DNA of 64,000 nt from CADEDH01 sp039201605 (GCA_039201605.1 JBCCRO010000013.1:82612-146611), one strand, 5' to 3'. Counted from the stretch's first letter, positions 25,681 to 35,965 are shown. Program-made: numbers and translations. The notes: generated by a model from the letters alone, not told the origin.

Positions 25681-28011
25681 CTAGCGGGTGGCGGCGGCCA
25701 GGCGCCGGATGACGGGGACCACGTTGCGGGCCTCCCAGTAGCGGCTGAGCGTGGCCCCACCGCTGCCGGCCACGTGCGGTCGCAGGTACTGGAGCCAGGC
25801 CAGGAGCACGAGCGCCGTCGGCGACACGTCGCCCCCGGCGGGCGAGGCGAAGGCACGATGGTTGGTGAGGGTGGCCGGGGCGTCGAGCAGTTCGCTGACG
25901 ACGGGCCCGATGTCGCGACCCTGCTCCAGACGAAGGGCGCTCAGGGCGAGGACACCCCAGTCGAGCGCGATGGGCCCGTCCTCGCTCCACTCCCAGTTGA
26001 TCAGCCCGGTGAGGCGAGGGCCGCCCTGCTCGAAGCGGGCCTGGTCGAGCCGCAGGCTGCCGTGGATGCGGGCCCCGGGCAGCGTCTTGCCGCTCAAACC
26101 GTCGACGAGGCGTGAGGCGACCCGGGCCAGGTCGACCTCGGGGAGCCGGATGCCGTCGCCGAGGCGGCGGAGTGGCCGGGTGACCCAGCTTTCAAGGGAC
26201 GACTCGTCCATGGCGATCTCGGTGGCGGTCTGGGTGTGCAGGTCGCCGAGGGCGGCGGCCAGGGCGTCGATGCGCTGGCCCTGGAGGGCGGCGTTGGCCG
26301 AGGCGTCGCCCCGCTCGCCCGACACCACCGACTCCACCAGGTACGAGCGTCCGAGGTGCTCGCCGTGATCGATGGGATAGGGCACCAGGTTGCGTAGGCC
26401 GCCGAGGCCGGTCATCCCGTTGAGGTCGGCGACGGCGGTGCGACGGCGGCGGAGTTCGGCCCCGCCCTCGTCGTTGCGGGCCAGCTCGACCCGCAGCGGC
26501 GGGCGGCCGTCGTGGCCGACGACGGCGAGCGTCTGCCGCAGCTCGGTGGTGGTCTCGCGACGCCAACCCGGCATCGTCTGGTACATGGCGCCCAGGTGCT
26601 GGTCCACCTGCCGGTTGAGACCACGACGGAGCAGCAGCCCTCGCGTCCCCTGGAACGCCGACGCCACCCTCGCCCCCAGCGTGGCCAGGCCCCCCGACAG
26701 CTTCGGCGCCCACCACCACAGGGTGAGGGCGTCGACGGCGACGGCGGCGGCGGCGGCCGCCACCACCAGCCAGGCGGCGGCCAGGCCGTCGAATCCCCAG
26801 GGCCCGCTGAGGACGGCACCCAGTACGACGACGACCGCCACGCCCAGGGCTCGGGCGATGAGGACCTCCGTGGTGTGGCCCTCCGCTTCCAGCCGGACGG
26901 TGAACGTGGTGGCGACGGCCCAGGGCACGACCAGGACGGTGAGCAGAGCCATGGGGCCGGCGATGCCTTCGAAGGCGGTGCCGGGCAGGGCCGCCATCAA
27001 CTGCCCGACGCCGAGGAGCAAGCCGTAGACCGCCAACCCGAGCCCGGTGTTGACCACCAGGGTGGCGGTGAGCGAACGGTCGTCGATCCGCTCCCCCTCG
27101 ACCCGGGGCCCGGTCACGGCGGTCACCAGGGCCGAGGTGAACAGCAGACCGGCCGAGGTGAGCAGCCAGGCCAGGTGATAGTGCGTCGCTTCCGCCGCCT
27201 CGAAGCGCCCGACGGCGATCACGGCGACGGCGGCGACGGCGACAGCCGGTGTCAGGGCCCGCAGCCACGCCGTGCGGCCCAACAGCCGCAGCCGCTGAAG
27301 GGAGAAGGGCGGTGGCGAGGCCGGGTTGGCCAGCGTCGGCATCGGCACCACCAGGGCGTCGACCACCATCGGCCGCACGACGAAGAAGACGACGACACCG
27401 ACCGCGATGAGGACGGGCAGGGCCCAGGCGACCACGATGCGATCGTCGCCGCCACCGTCGGACACGGCGGACAGGGCCAGCAGAAGGACGACCCGCAGCA
27501 CGGCGACGGCGGCCCGCATGATCCAGACCCAGTCCTGTTCCTCGAACAACGCCGCCAGCAGGGCCTCGGCCAGCAGGTACAGGGCCCAGGCGACGGCGGC
27601 GGCCACGACGAAGGCGGCGAGCGGATCCGACAGCTGCAGGTCGAGGAGATCGGGCGCCCACAGGTCGAGCACGAACACGAGCAGCAGGGCCAGCATCGCA
27701 GCGGTTGCGCCGGCCAGGGCGGCGGCCCGCAACACGACCGGACCGGCTCCGGTGGCGCCTTCGGGCAGGCGTCGCTCCAGTCCCCGGGCCATACCGAGGT
27801 GGGCGACCCGGCCGATGGCCCCGATCACGGCGACGAGGGCGAACGCCGGAGCGAAGCCCTCGGAACCGAAACGGCCTGCGGCCAGGAGCCAGAAGGCCAG
27901 CACGGCGAGCGACGGCAGCGTGACACCGACCAGGGCCGACAGCGCGACCTCCCGTTCGGTGAAGGCCGTCAGGGCGCGTTGAAGCGCGCTGGCCCCGGAT
28001 CCATCGCTCAT
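25681..28011 (-). CDS. Flippase-like membrane protein fused to a degenerate APH-type kinase domain
   Basis: A 776-residue fusion. Residues 20-440 carry about 12 hydrophobic segments with the layout of a polysaccharide flippase (Wzx/MVF-like). Residues 465-776 resemble the aminoglycoside-phosphotransferase/choline-kinase fold: LVPYPIDHGEHLGRSYLVES (hinge region), LAAALGDLHTQT, RIHGSLRLDQARF, INWEWSEDGPIALDWG. The catalytic Asp (HGD) is Ser652, the metal Asn is Gln657, and the metal Asp (DWE) is Asn672, so phosphotransfer is unlikely. ATG 28011 is preferred over an in-frame TTG at 28074. Probable role: envelope glycan export with a regulatory or ligand-binding pseudokinase (inference). Confidence 0.78.
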   Translation of the reverse strand: MSDGSGASALQRALTAFTEREVALSALVGVTLPSLAVLAFWLLAAGRFGSEGFAPAFALVAVIGAIGRVAHLGMARGLERRLPEGATGAGPVVLRAAALAGATAAMLALLLVFVLDLWAPDLLDLQLSDPLAAFVVAAAVAWALYLLAEALLAALFEEQDWVWIMRAAVAVLRVVLLLALSAVSDGGGDDRIVVAWALPVLIAVGVVVFFVVRPMVVDALVVPMPTLANPASPPPFSLQRLRLLGRTAWLRALTPAVAVAAVAVIAVGRFEAAEATHYHLAWLLTSAGLLFTSALVTAVTGPRVEGERIDDRSLTATLVVNTGLGLAVYGLLLGVGQLMAALPGTAFEGIAGPMALLTVLVVPWAVATTFTVRLEAEGHTTEVLIARALGVAVVVVLGAVLSGPWGFDGLAAAWLVVAAAAAAVAVDALTLWWWAPKLSGGLATLGARVASAFQGTRGLLLRRGLNRQVDQHLGAMYQTMPGWRRETTTELRQTLAVVGHDGRPPLRVELARNDEGGAELRRRRTAVADLNGMTGLGGLRNLVPYPIDHGEHLGRSYLVESVVSGERGDASANAALQGQRIDALAAALGDLHTQTATEIAMDESSLESWVTRPLRRLGDGIRLPEVDLARVASRLVDGLSGKTLPGARIHGSLRLDQARFEQGGPRLTGLINWEWSEDGPIALDWGVLALSALRLEQGRDIGPVVSELLDAPATLTNHRAFASPAGGDVSPTALVLLAWLQYLRPHVAGSGGATLSRYWEARNVVPVIRRLAAATR

Positions 28012-28154
28012 CGTCGCTCGATCACGAGCCAACCGCACGGACGCACTCCCATCCCGGAGACGGGCAAACCGCAACCCATCAACCAGCCACCGCTGTCTTT
28101 CGACAACCGTGGCCCTTGAGAGTACCGGGTCGGCTGGCGTTCCGCCGGTCTAGC

Positions 28155-29774
<1,620 letters not shown>

Positions 29775-29883
29775 CGTGCTTCCACGCTAGTCGGCCACCT
29801 CGACGGTGGCCGAGGTCGAGGCGGGTCATGGTCCCTCCATGGTGGCGGGGGCGGGCGGTAGCCTCGTCATCCGGAGGCACACC

Positions 29884-30861
29884 ATGGCGACCCCGCTGCA
29901 CGAGCTGATCGACGAGTTCTTCCTCGCCCGCATGCCCCGCAAACACTCCGAGCACACCCTCGCCGCCTACCGCCGCGATCTCGACGCCATCTGCGAACAA
30001 CTCGAGGCCGTCGTCGGACGCCCGGTGGCCGACATCACCGCCGAGGAGTTGCAGGTCCGCACCCTGCGCCGGGCCTTCGCCGGCATCTCCCACCAGTCGG
30101 CCTCGACGATCTCCCGAACCTGGTCGACCTGGAACCAGCTGTTCACCTTCGCCGTGGCCGAGCAGATCCTGCCCGGGAACCCGATGGCCGCCATCGACAA
30201 GCCCCGGGTGCCGAAGAGTCGACCGAAGGCCATCACCGGGGACGACAGTGTGGAGCGACTGCTCCGGGTGGCGTCCGCCGGGCGCCAGGGGGCGCGCGAC
30301 CCGTGGCCCGAGCGCGACTTCGCCGTCGTCGTCATGCTGCTCACCTGCGGGCTTCGCCTGTCGGAGTTGTTGTCGCTCACCATCCAGTCGCTCGACGGTC
30401 CGGCCGGCGATCGGGTGATCGGGGTTCGGGGCAAGGGCAACAAGGAGCGGACGGTGCCCCTCGAACCCGAGGTGGAGTCGATCCTGGTCGAGTACCTCGA
30501 GAGTCGACTGCGCCGCTTCCCCGGCCGGTTGTCCCCCGGCGATCCCCTTTTCGTGGCCAACAGCGGTCGGGCCATGCGGCGGGGCGGGCTGCAGTATCTG
30601 ATCGACCAGCTCTACCGGGAGGCCGGGATCCGCACCAGCGTCCCCGCCGGCGCTTTGGTCCACGCCCTGCGCCACACCTTCGCCACCAGCCTGGCCCGCA
30701 ACGGGGCCAGCGGCGTCGAGCTCCAGCGTCTGCTCGGCCACGAGTCGTTGGCGACCACCCAACGCTACGTCGACGCCTCGGCCCGCGAGGTCAGGGCTGC
30801 GGCCCGGACCAATGAGGCCTATCGCACCCTTCGTTCCCTGGAGGACGAAGCGGACGGTTGA
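29884..30861 (+). CDS. Tyrosine recombinase of the XerC/XerD type
   Basis: A 325-residue site-specific recombinase. The N-terminal core-binding domain (HELIDEFFLARMPRKHSEHT) is followed by the catalytic domain with all residues present: Arg in TCGLRLSELLSL, Lys in VRGKGNKERTVPL, HxxR in VHALRHTFATSLA, His in LLGHESLATTQ and the nucleophile Tyr in QRYVDASARE. ATG 29884 is chosen where the family begins. No integrase-associated genes or attachment sites are nearby, so it is more likely a housekeeping Xer protein than a phage integrase; which of XerC or XerD cannot be told. Confidence 0.92.
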   Translation: MATPLHELIDEFFLARMPRKHSEHTLAAYRRDLDAICEQLEAVVGRPVADITAEELQVRTLRRAFAGISHQSASTISRTWSTWNQLFTFAVAEQILPGNPMAAIDKPRVPKSRPKAITGDDSVERLLRVASAGRQGARDPWPERDFAVVVMLLTCGLRLSELLSLTIQSLDGPAGDRVIGVRGKGNKERTVPLEPEVESILVEYLESRLRRFPGRLSPGDPLFVANSGRAMRRGGLQYLIDQLYREAGIRTSVPAGALVHALRHTFATSLARNGASGVELQRLLGHESLATTQRYVDASAREVRAAARTNEAYRTLRSLEDEADG

Positions 30862-30967
30862 ACAGCGCCTCGGCCGGGCCCGATCTCTTGACTATCAGGT
30901 TTCGTTTTGGCCGTATCCCGGGCACGATTCGGGGTCGCCGAAACACGCAGATAGGGTTCTGATTCGT

Positions 30968-32824
30968 ATGGGTCGCAGGATCGAAGTAGAGCTGACGAGC
31001 ACGAGGGACGACGGGTCGTGGACCTGGCGTGCGGCCGGAGCGCGGCAGCCAAAAGGTGAGCTTGTCGGGTCGCTCCTCTACGAGGGGGCGAAGGTCGGCG
31101 ATGTGGTGAAGGTCGAGGCCGAATTCCACATCGATGGCATCGAGGTCACCGAGGTCTTCGCCCCGAAACAGAAGAAGCAGCGCACCGACCTGCTCGAAAT
31201 GAAGACCCGCCAGTTCAGCGACGACGAGCTGGTCACCACCCAGCGGGCCTCCCGCGACGATCGACGGGGCGGCCGACGCAACAACCGGCGTGACCGCGGC
31301 GACCGCAACGACCGTCGCGGTGGTGGCCGGGGAGAGGGCCGAGGCGACCGTGGCCCCCGCTCGGAGGTCGAGTCCCGGCCCAAGCCCAAGCGGCTGCGGC
31401 CCCGGCGGAACCATCGCGATGCTCTGCTGGCCGAGGTCGGCGACGAGCATCGTCCCATCGTCGAGCAGGTGATCCGCGACGGCATGCCCGGTGTCCGGGC
31501 TGCAATCGACAAGCAGAACGCCGAGGCCAAGGCGGCGGGCAAGCCCGAGATCGACGCCGCACCGATTCTGGCCATCGCCGAGAAGAACCTCAACAAGGCC
31601 CGTCTCGCCGAATGGCGCGACCGGGCCGACGCCGCCCTGGCCGACGCCGCCGAGCTCGATCTGCGCGACCTGCGCTCGGTCGTGGTAACGGGCAACGACG
31701 TCGCCCGCGACGACGAGAGCCGCGAGCTCGCCGAGAAGCTGAAGACCACTCTCGACGAGCGCGTCGAGTCCGACCACGCCAACTGGCTGTCGGACATGGA
31801 GTCGGCCATCAAGGACGGTCGGGTGGTGCGGGCCCTGCGCCTCAGCTCCCGGCCGGTCAAGGCCGGCGCTCCCCTGCCGCCCGAGCTGGCCACCACCCTG
31901 GCCGGTCAGGCCTCCGAGGCCCTCGCCTCCGATGTGGGCCAGGATCGCTGGGCCACCGTGCTCGACGCCTTGGCCTTCTCGCCGGTGCGTGGCGCCGTCA
32001 CCCCGACCGGTCTCCCGGCCGAGCCCAAGGAAGATCTGATCGACGCCGTGAAGCGGCTGTCGGATCGGGTGCCTGCCATCGCTCAGCTGTTCGGGATCGA
32101 CCCGGCGTCGGTGCCGCGGTCGGCCAAGCGCCGCCGCCCCCGCCGCGACGCCAACAAGGGCCAGGGCAAGGGCAAGGGCCAGCAGGGTCAGGGCAACCGG
32201 GTACCGGCGCCCAAGCGCCCCGTGCCCGGGGCGGAGAAGCCCGAGCCGGCTCCCGAGCCCGCCGCCGAGAAGCCCGAGGAGACGGCTCCGGCTGCCGAGG
32301 AGACCGCACCGGTGATGGAGGAGACCGGCGCCGAGCAGGCGCTCGTCGCCGAAGCCCCCACCGAGGCGCCCGCAGCGGACGAGGCTCCTGCGGCGGACGA
32401 AGCTCCTGCGGCGGACGAAGCTCCCGCGGCTGAGGCGGAAGCCGCCCCGGCCGAGGACACCGCCGTCGCCGAGACGGCTGCCGATGAGGTACCCGCCGTA
32501 GAGGCACCCGCGGCCGACGAGGCTCCCGCGGTGGAGGTCGAAGCCGCCCCGGCCGAGGACACCGCCGTCGCCGAGACGCCGGCCGTGGGGAACTCCGCTC
32601 CGGCGGAGGCCCCGGAGGCCGAGGTCGCCCCCGAGCCCGATGCGGCGCCGACGGCCGAAGCTACGGCCCCGGAGGCCGAGGCCGCCGACGAGGCACCGGC
32701 TTCCGCACCCGACGTCGCAGCCCCGGAGGCCGAGGTCGCCCCCGAACCCGATGCGGCGCCGACGGCCGAGGCCGAAGCGGCCCCGGAGCAGACGGCCGAG
32801 GCCGAGGAGCAGGTGTCGAGCTGA
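30968..32824 (+). CDS. Putative RNA-binding protein with RGG box and repetitive acidic tail
   Basis: A 618-residue protein starting at ATG 30968. Residues 1-85 look like a small beta-barrel (GRRIEVELTSTRDDGSWTWR, then KVGDVVKVEAEFHIDGIEVTEV). Residues 95-150 are Arg/Gly/Asp-rich, with RGG-type clusters (NRRDRGDRNDRRGGGRGEGR), typical of RNA binders. Residues 150-400 are helical (HRPIVEQVIRDGMPGVRAAI). A Lys/Gly/Gln stretch is followed by about 190 residues of Ala/Pro/Glu repeats. Upstream there is TTGACT at 30888 and TAGGGT at 30952, but no matching promoter pair that I trust. A strong terminator follows the stop. I do not know a named family; a role in RNA metabolism is inference. Confidence 0.75.
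   Translation: MGRRIEVELTSTRDDGSWTWRAAGARQPKGELVGSLLYEGAKVGDVVKVEAEFHIDGIEVTEVFAPKQKKQRTDLLEMKTRQFSDDELVTTQRASRDDRRGGRRNNRRDRGDRNDRRGGGRGEGRGDRGPRSEVESRPKPKRLRPRRNHRDALLAEVGDEHRPIVEQVIRDGMPGVRAAIDKQNAEAKAAGKPEIDAAPILAIAEKNLNKARLAEWRDRADAALADAAELDLRDLRSVVVTGNDVARDDESRELAEKLKTTLDERVESDHANWLSDMESAIKDGRVVRALRLSSRPVKAGAPLPPELATTLAGQASEALASDVGQDRWATVLDALAFSPVRGAVTPTGLPAEPKEDLIDAVKRLSDRVPAIAQLFGIDPASVPRSAKRRRPRRDANKGQGKGKGQQGQGNRVPAPKRPVPGAEKPEPAPEPAAEKPEETAPAAEETAPVMEETGAEQALVAEAPTEAPAADEAPAADEAPAADEAPAAEAEAAPAEDTAVAETAADEVPAVEAPAADEAPAVEVEAAPAEDTAVAETPAVGNSAPAEAPEAEVAPEPDAAPTAEATAPEAEAADEAPASAPDVAAPEAEVAPEPDAAPTAEAEAAPEQTAEAEEQVSS
32375..32815. repeat. In-frame coding repeats of the acidic tail
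   Basis: Three tandem 18-bp units (32375-32392, 32393-32410, 32411-32428; gcggacgaagctcctgcg with single changes) encode ADEAPA. A segment of about 40 bp encoding EAAPAEDTAVAET occurs twice, near 32440 and 32540. Another, encoding PEAEVAPEPDAAPTAEA, occurs near 32610 and 32720. The whole region is Ala/Pro/Glu-rich and probably disordered. Confidence 0.85.
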
Positions 32825-32857
32825 GAGCCTGACCCGGCTCGAGCCACCGTTACGATC

Positions 32858-32894
32858 ACGACCGGGCCTTGCGGGGCCCGGTCGTCGCCGTTTT
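32858..32894 (+). terminator. Rho-independent terminator between convergent genes
   Basis: A perfect 11-bp stem (ACGACCGGGCC / GGCCCGGTCGT, arms 32858-32868 and 32875-32885) with a 6-base loop is followed by CGCCGTTTT. It lies 33 bp after the RGG protein stop and 10 bp before the convergent NUDIX stop, so it may serve both strands. Confidence 0.8.
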
Positions 32895-32903
32895 CAGCCG
32901 GTA

Positions 32904-33308
32904 CTAGACAGGTTCGACGATGCCGTGTTCGTGCAGGAAGTCCAGCATCCCGTCGACCAGATCGACGGTGTGGACCTCGGACAGGGGAACCCAGCGGGCG
33001 GCGGCGGCATCGTCGCCCGCCCGCAGCGGCCCGGGCTCACCGACCACCGTCGCCTCGTGGTCGAGGATCACGTAGTGATGGCCCGGCGCGAGCAGCTCGA
33101 CGTGACCCACGTAGCGCCCGCAGCTGACGGTGAGGCCGGTCTCCTCGGCCACCTCACGCTCGACGGCGGCGGTCAGCGGCTCGCCGAACTCGACCCGGCC
33201 GCCCGGGATCGACCATTGGCCGACGGCATCGCCGCGACCTCGCTGGATGAGCAGCAGCGACCCTTCGTGCACGACGATGGCGGCGACACAGACCTCAGCG
33301 TGCGACAT
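32904..33308 (-). CDS. NUDIX hydrolase
   Basis: A 134-residue enzyme that cleaves a nucleoside diphosphate linked to another group. The Nudix box is complete: GGRVEFGEPLTAAVEREVAE followed by ETGL (residues about 38-61). ATG 33308 lies within the end of the GNAT gene upstream, giving a 14-bp overlap; an ATG at 33326 would add 6 residues. It is the last gene of a four-gene minus-strand operon. The substrate (NTP cleansing, NADH or ADP-ribose) is not predictable. Confidence 0.9.
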   Translation of the reverse strand: MSHAEVCVAAIVVHEGSLLLIQRGRGDAVGQWSIPGGRVEFGEPLTAAVEREVAEETGLTVSCGRYVGHVELLAPGHHYVILDHEATVVGEPGPLRAGDDAAAARWVPLSEVHTVDLVDGMLDFLHEHGIVEPV

Positions 33309-33798
33309 CGTCGGCGTCATCGGCATCGGCGTCTATCGCCCGATGCACGGTGAGGAGCCGAGCCTTGAGACCGAACGACTCGAAGAAGTTCTTGGTCTCC
33401 CGGTCGCCGGGGAGGGCGACCGAGTCGACACCGACGCAGCCGAGGGTCCGCAGCTCGTCCATCACCAGGTTCATCATGGCCTCGCCGATGCCCGACTCGC
33501 GGGCCTCCGGCTCGACCAGGAAGTTGGTCAGGACCCCGATGCGGCGGTCGTCGGCCAAGCGCTCGATGTTGACCAGCGCCACCCCGAACACGACATCGTC
33601 GTAGGTACCGACGATGGCGAGCCGGTCATCGTCTTTGAGCGACCGACGCACGTCGTCGCCCGGTGCGGGCCAGCCCGCCTCCCGGACGAGGAACAGCGAA
33701 CCACCCCGATTGGGTGCCAGCTCGGCCCGCACGAGCGAGATCAGCTCCTCGATGCGGGGCAGATCGTCGAGTGTCGCCGGACGCGCGCCCTCGCTCAC
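33295..33798 (-). CDS. GNAT family acetyltransferase
   Basis: A 167-residue GNAT-fold protein. The acetyl-CoA site is VLTNFLVEPEARESGIGEAM (near residue 90-110, the family R/QxxGxG/A pattern in altered form: ARESGIGEA), with the later segment ETKNFFESFGLKARLL corresponding to the usual YxxxGF. The GTG start overlaps the upstream stop by 4 bp and its end overlaps the NUDIX gene. The acceptor substrate is unknown. Confidence 0.85.
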   Translation of the reverse strand: MSEGARPATLDDLPRIEELISLVRAELAPNRGGSLFLVREAGWPAPGDDVRRSLKDDDRLAIVGTYDDVVFGVALVNIERLADDRRIGVLTNFLVEPEARESGIGEAMMNLVMDELRTLGCVGVDSVALPGDRETKNFFESFGLKARLLTVHRAIDADADDADDVAR

Positions 33799-34466
33799 TG
33801 GTCGTCGAGCCGGTCGAGCTTGGCCAGGACGGTCTTACGGTTCCGTCCGGCGACCTCGTGGGCCCGAATCCGATCCCGCTGCGACGGTGTGAGTTCATCG
33901 ACGAGAGCGATGATCTGGCGGGCGGTGAGGTCGTCATAGCCGGCGATGGGGAGCGGCGGGGCCTCGTCGCCCCCGGCGGCCGCTGCAGGCTCGGCCGAGA
34001 CCGGGGTCGGCTCGTCAGCCTCGTCGGCCCTCTTCGCCACCGGCCTCTTGGCCGGAGCCTTCCTAGCAGCCGGTTTCTTGGCCGCAGCCTTCTCGGCGGC
34101 CGGCTTCGCCGCCGGTGCCTTCTTGACGGCCGGCTTCTTGGCCGGGGCCTTCTCGGCTGCGGGCTTCGACGTCGACGACGCGTCGTCGTTGGGCGCGAGC
34201 CCGACCTGGGCCCCGATGTCGGTGAGCGCACGGGCGACGGCGGTGGCCGCCAGCCCGGCGACATCGCCGACGACACCGGCCGGATCGTTCTGTCGTCCCT
34301 TCACCGCCATCTGACCGAGCACCCGGGCCAGCTGTACCTGGCTACGACCCCGTCGGACCAGTTTGGGCAGGACGTCCTCGTACTCGTAGAGCAGCCCGAT
34401 CGGGGCGTAGACGAGCAGTTCGACCAGCTGCTCGACCGGGTTCGTCTGCTCCTCGGAGTCCGCCAT
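33795..34466 (-). CDS. Lys/Ala-rich protein with histone-H1-like linker
   Basis: A 223-residue protein in three parts. Residues 1-75 are helical (VEQLVELLVYAPIGLLYEYE). Residues 98-150 are a Lys/Ala/Pro repeat (AAEKAPAKKPAVKKAPAAKP and similar), like the tails of histone H1 and actinobacterial HU. Residues 175-223 form a small helical unit (IAGYDDLTARQIIALVDELT, then NRKTVLAKLDRL) of a kind found at the end of several actinobacterial envelope or DNA-associated proteins. Nucleic-acid or surface binding by the basic linker is likely but unproven. It starts 10 bp after the upstream acidic zinc protein and overlaps the GNAT gene by 4 bp. Confidence 0.72.
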   Translation of the reverse strand: MADSEEQTNPVEQLVELLVYAPIGLLYEYEDVLPKLVRRGRSQVQLARVLGQMAVKGRQNDPAGVVGDVAGLAATAVARALTDIGAQVGLAPNDDASSTSKPAAEKAPAKKPAVKKAPAAKPAAEKAAAKKPAARKAPAKRPVAKRADEADEPTPVSAEPAAAAGGDEAPPLPIAGYDDLTARQIIALVDELTPSQRDRIRAHEVAGRNRKTVLAKLDRLDDQ

Positions 34467-34475
34467 CAGTCCGTC

Positions 34476-34961
34476 CTAGAGGTCCAGCAGCTCGCCGCAG
34501 TGGGGGCACAGGGGGTCGGGCCCGGGCACGATCTGGCTCGGGCTCACGAGGAGAAAACAGCTCGGGCACACGAACTCGTCGGTTCGGGCCGCTGCCGGTG
34601 AGTCGCCGGCCGGTGCGGGGGCGCCTTCTTCGCCCTCCTCTTCCTCTTCGTCGTCCTCGGTCGCCAGACGGTCCCGCAGGATGGCCTCGAGGTCGGCCTC
34701 GACGTCGTCATCTTCCTCGTCGTCGTCCTCTTCGTCGTCGTCGGCGACCTTGCGAGCACGAGGAGCGGCCTCCTCCTCCTCGTCCTCGTCCTCTTCGTCG
34801 TCGCTCTCGCTGGTGTCCTCGCCGCCGAATTCCTCGATGGGCTCCTCGAGATCGAGGTCGTCCTCTTCGACGGCCTCCGCATCGGGGTCCTCGGCCTCGA
34901 AGTCCTCCTCGAACTCCTCGTCCATGGACTCCTCGATCTCCTCTTCCGTGTCGTCACTCAT
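34476..34961 (-). CDS. Acidic protein with C-terminal zinc-ribbon (DUF4193-like)
   Basis: A 161-residue protein. Residues 1-120 are almost entirely Asp/Glu; the end has two Cys pairs, DEFVCPSCFLLVSPSQIV and PLCPHCGELLDL, forming a probable zinc site. DEFxCxSCFL is the hallmark of the actinobacterial DUF4193 proteins, which are shorter and less acidic. The extreme charge makes chance coding unlikely to mislead here: the zinc-ribbon is in the same frame. It heads a four-gene operon and stands beside a strongly basic protein, which raises the possibility of direct electrostatic pairing. Function unknown. Confidence 0.78.
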   Translation of the reverse strand: MSDDTEEEIEESMDEEFEEDFEAEDPDAEAVEEDDLDLEEPIEEFGGEDTSESDDEEDEDEEEEAAPRARKVADDDEEDDDEEDDDVEADLEAILRDRLATEDDEEEEEGEEGAPAPAGDSPAAARTDEFVCPSCFLLVSPSQIVPGPDPLCPHCGELLDL

Positions 34962-35057
34962 CCAACAAGCCTCGTCAGTGGACCTTTGTGGAACGGCCGG
35001 ACTCTAGCCACTCGCGACGCCACTTGGCTGCACCATCGCAACAATCCTTCCGATTGG

Positions 35058-35915
35058 TCAACTTCGCTGAAAACGAACCCGTGCCGCGGTCACGCTTGCG
35101 ACGTAAACGTCGGTCTGGGGGAAGTTGCCACGAGTCGAAACCGAGGTCGGTCCCTGGTAGTACCCGGCCAGGGCGGTGGCCTCGTCACCGTGGAAGGCGA
35201 TGAGCCACAGGATGAACCGGGCGCTCATGCGGATGTTGTCGTCGGGGTCGTAGGGATCGAGGCCCGGCTCACCGATCAGGTCCTCGGCGATCCAGGTCGC
35301 CGTACCGGGGAGGATCTGGCCGACGCCGATGGCGCCCTTGTTGGAGATCACCTGCGACTGCCAGCCGGACTCCTGGTAGGCGACCGCCATGAGCAGGTCG
35401 GGGGCGACCCCGTAGTGGGCGCCCCAGCGCTCGAAGGACGACACCAGGGCCAGCCGCTCGGGGTTGTCGGAGATCGAGCGGGGCAGGTTGGGGTAGCGGG
35501 CGGCCAGGGTGGCGATGCTGGAGCCGGTGCTGGCGTTGGCTGGCAGCTCGAGCTTCTGGCCGATCCGGATCCGGTTGGGGTTGGCCAGTCCGTTGAGCCG
35601 CACGATCTCGGCCGTCGACACCCCGTAGGTCCGGGCGATGTGGGAGACGGTGTCGCCGCCGACGACGGTGTGGACCGTCGGCCCGGCTCCGGGCACGGTG
35701 ATCGACTGACCGATGCGGATCAGGTTGGGGTTGGCGATGCCGTTGGCCGACGCCAGTTCGGACGTGGTGACCCCGTAGGTGCGGGCGATCACCGACAGGG
35801 TGTCGCCCGGTTCCACGACGTGCGTGGTCTCGGCTCCCGCCGGGCTCACGAGGAGGCCGGTGGTCAGCGTGGCGATGATCACCACGGTGGCGGTCAGTTT
35901 CTTCACGTAGGCCAT
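35058..35915 (-). CDS. Secreted LysM lytic transglycosylase
   Basis: A 285-residue exported peptidoglycan enzyme. The signal peptide (MAYVKKLTATVVIIATL) is probably cut after AGA (residue ~29). LysM repeat 1 (VVEPGDTLSVIARTYGV) and repeat 2 (TVVGGDTVSHIARTYGV) are followed by an SLT-like domain with the catalytic Glu in AVAYQESGWQSQVISNKGAI and GVGQILPGTATW. ATG 35915 has GAAGGGGG six bases upstream. It would bind glycan strands outside the cell and cleave them during growth or division. Close upstream (50 bp) is the ThyX-like gene. Confidence 0.92.
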   Translation of the reverse strand: MAYVKKLTATVVIIATLTTGLLVSPAGAETTHVVEPGDTLSVIARTYGVTTSELASANGIANPNLIRIGQSITVPGAGPTVHTVVGGDTVSHIARTYGVSTAEIVRLNGLANPNRIRIGQKLELPANASTGSSIATLAARYPNLPRSISDNPERLALVSSFERWGAHYGVAPDLLMAVAYQESGWQSQVISNKGAIGVGQILPGTATWIAEDLIGEPGLDPYDPDDNIRMSARFILWLIAFHGDEATALAGYYQGPTSVSTRGNFPQTDVYVASVTAARVRFQRS

Positions 35916-35965
35916 TTGGCCCCCTTCGGCAAACAAGAGGCCCGCGTGAGTACGTAGGCCAAAAC

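Noticed and set aside
25677..25688. Palindrome CCCGCTAGCGGG at the flippase stop codon
   Set aside because: It is short, lies in a very GC-rich convergent junction and lacks a T-run; no good reason to call it a terminator or operator.
29884..30861. Integrase of a mobile element
   Set aside because: There are no attachment-site repeats, tRNA, excisionase or phage genes around it, and the flanks are chromosomal genes. A Xer-type recombinase fits better.
30888..30957. Promoter pair TTGACT and TAGGGT before the RGG protein gene
   Set aside because: The two boxes are 58 bp apart and neither has a fitting partner at 16-18 bp, so they do not form a promoter together.
34681..35007. Plus-strand frame encoding long Ser runs
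   Set aside because: It is the complement of the Asp/Glu-rich minus-strand gene, whose frame ends in a clear zinc-ribbon. No independent support.
35916..35965. c-di-AMP riboswitch ahead of the LysM transglycosylase
   Set aside because: The gap to the upstream gene is only 50 bp, too small for the ydaO-type aptamer, and I see none of its conserved pieces.
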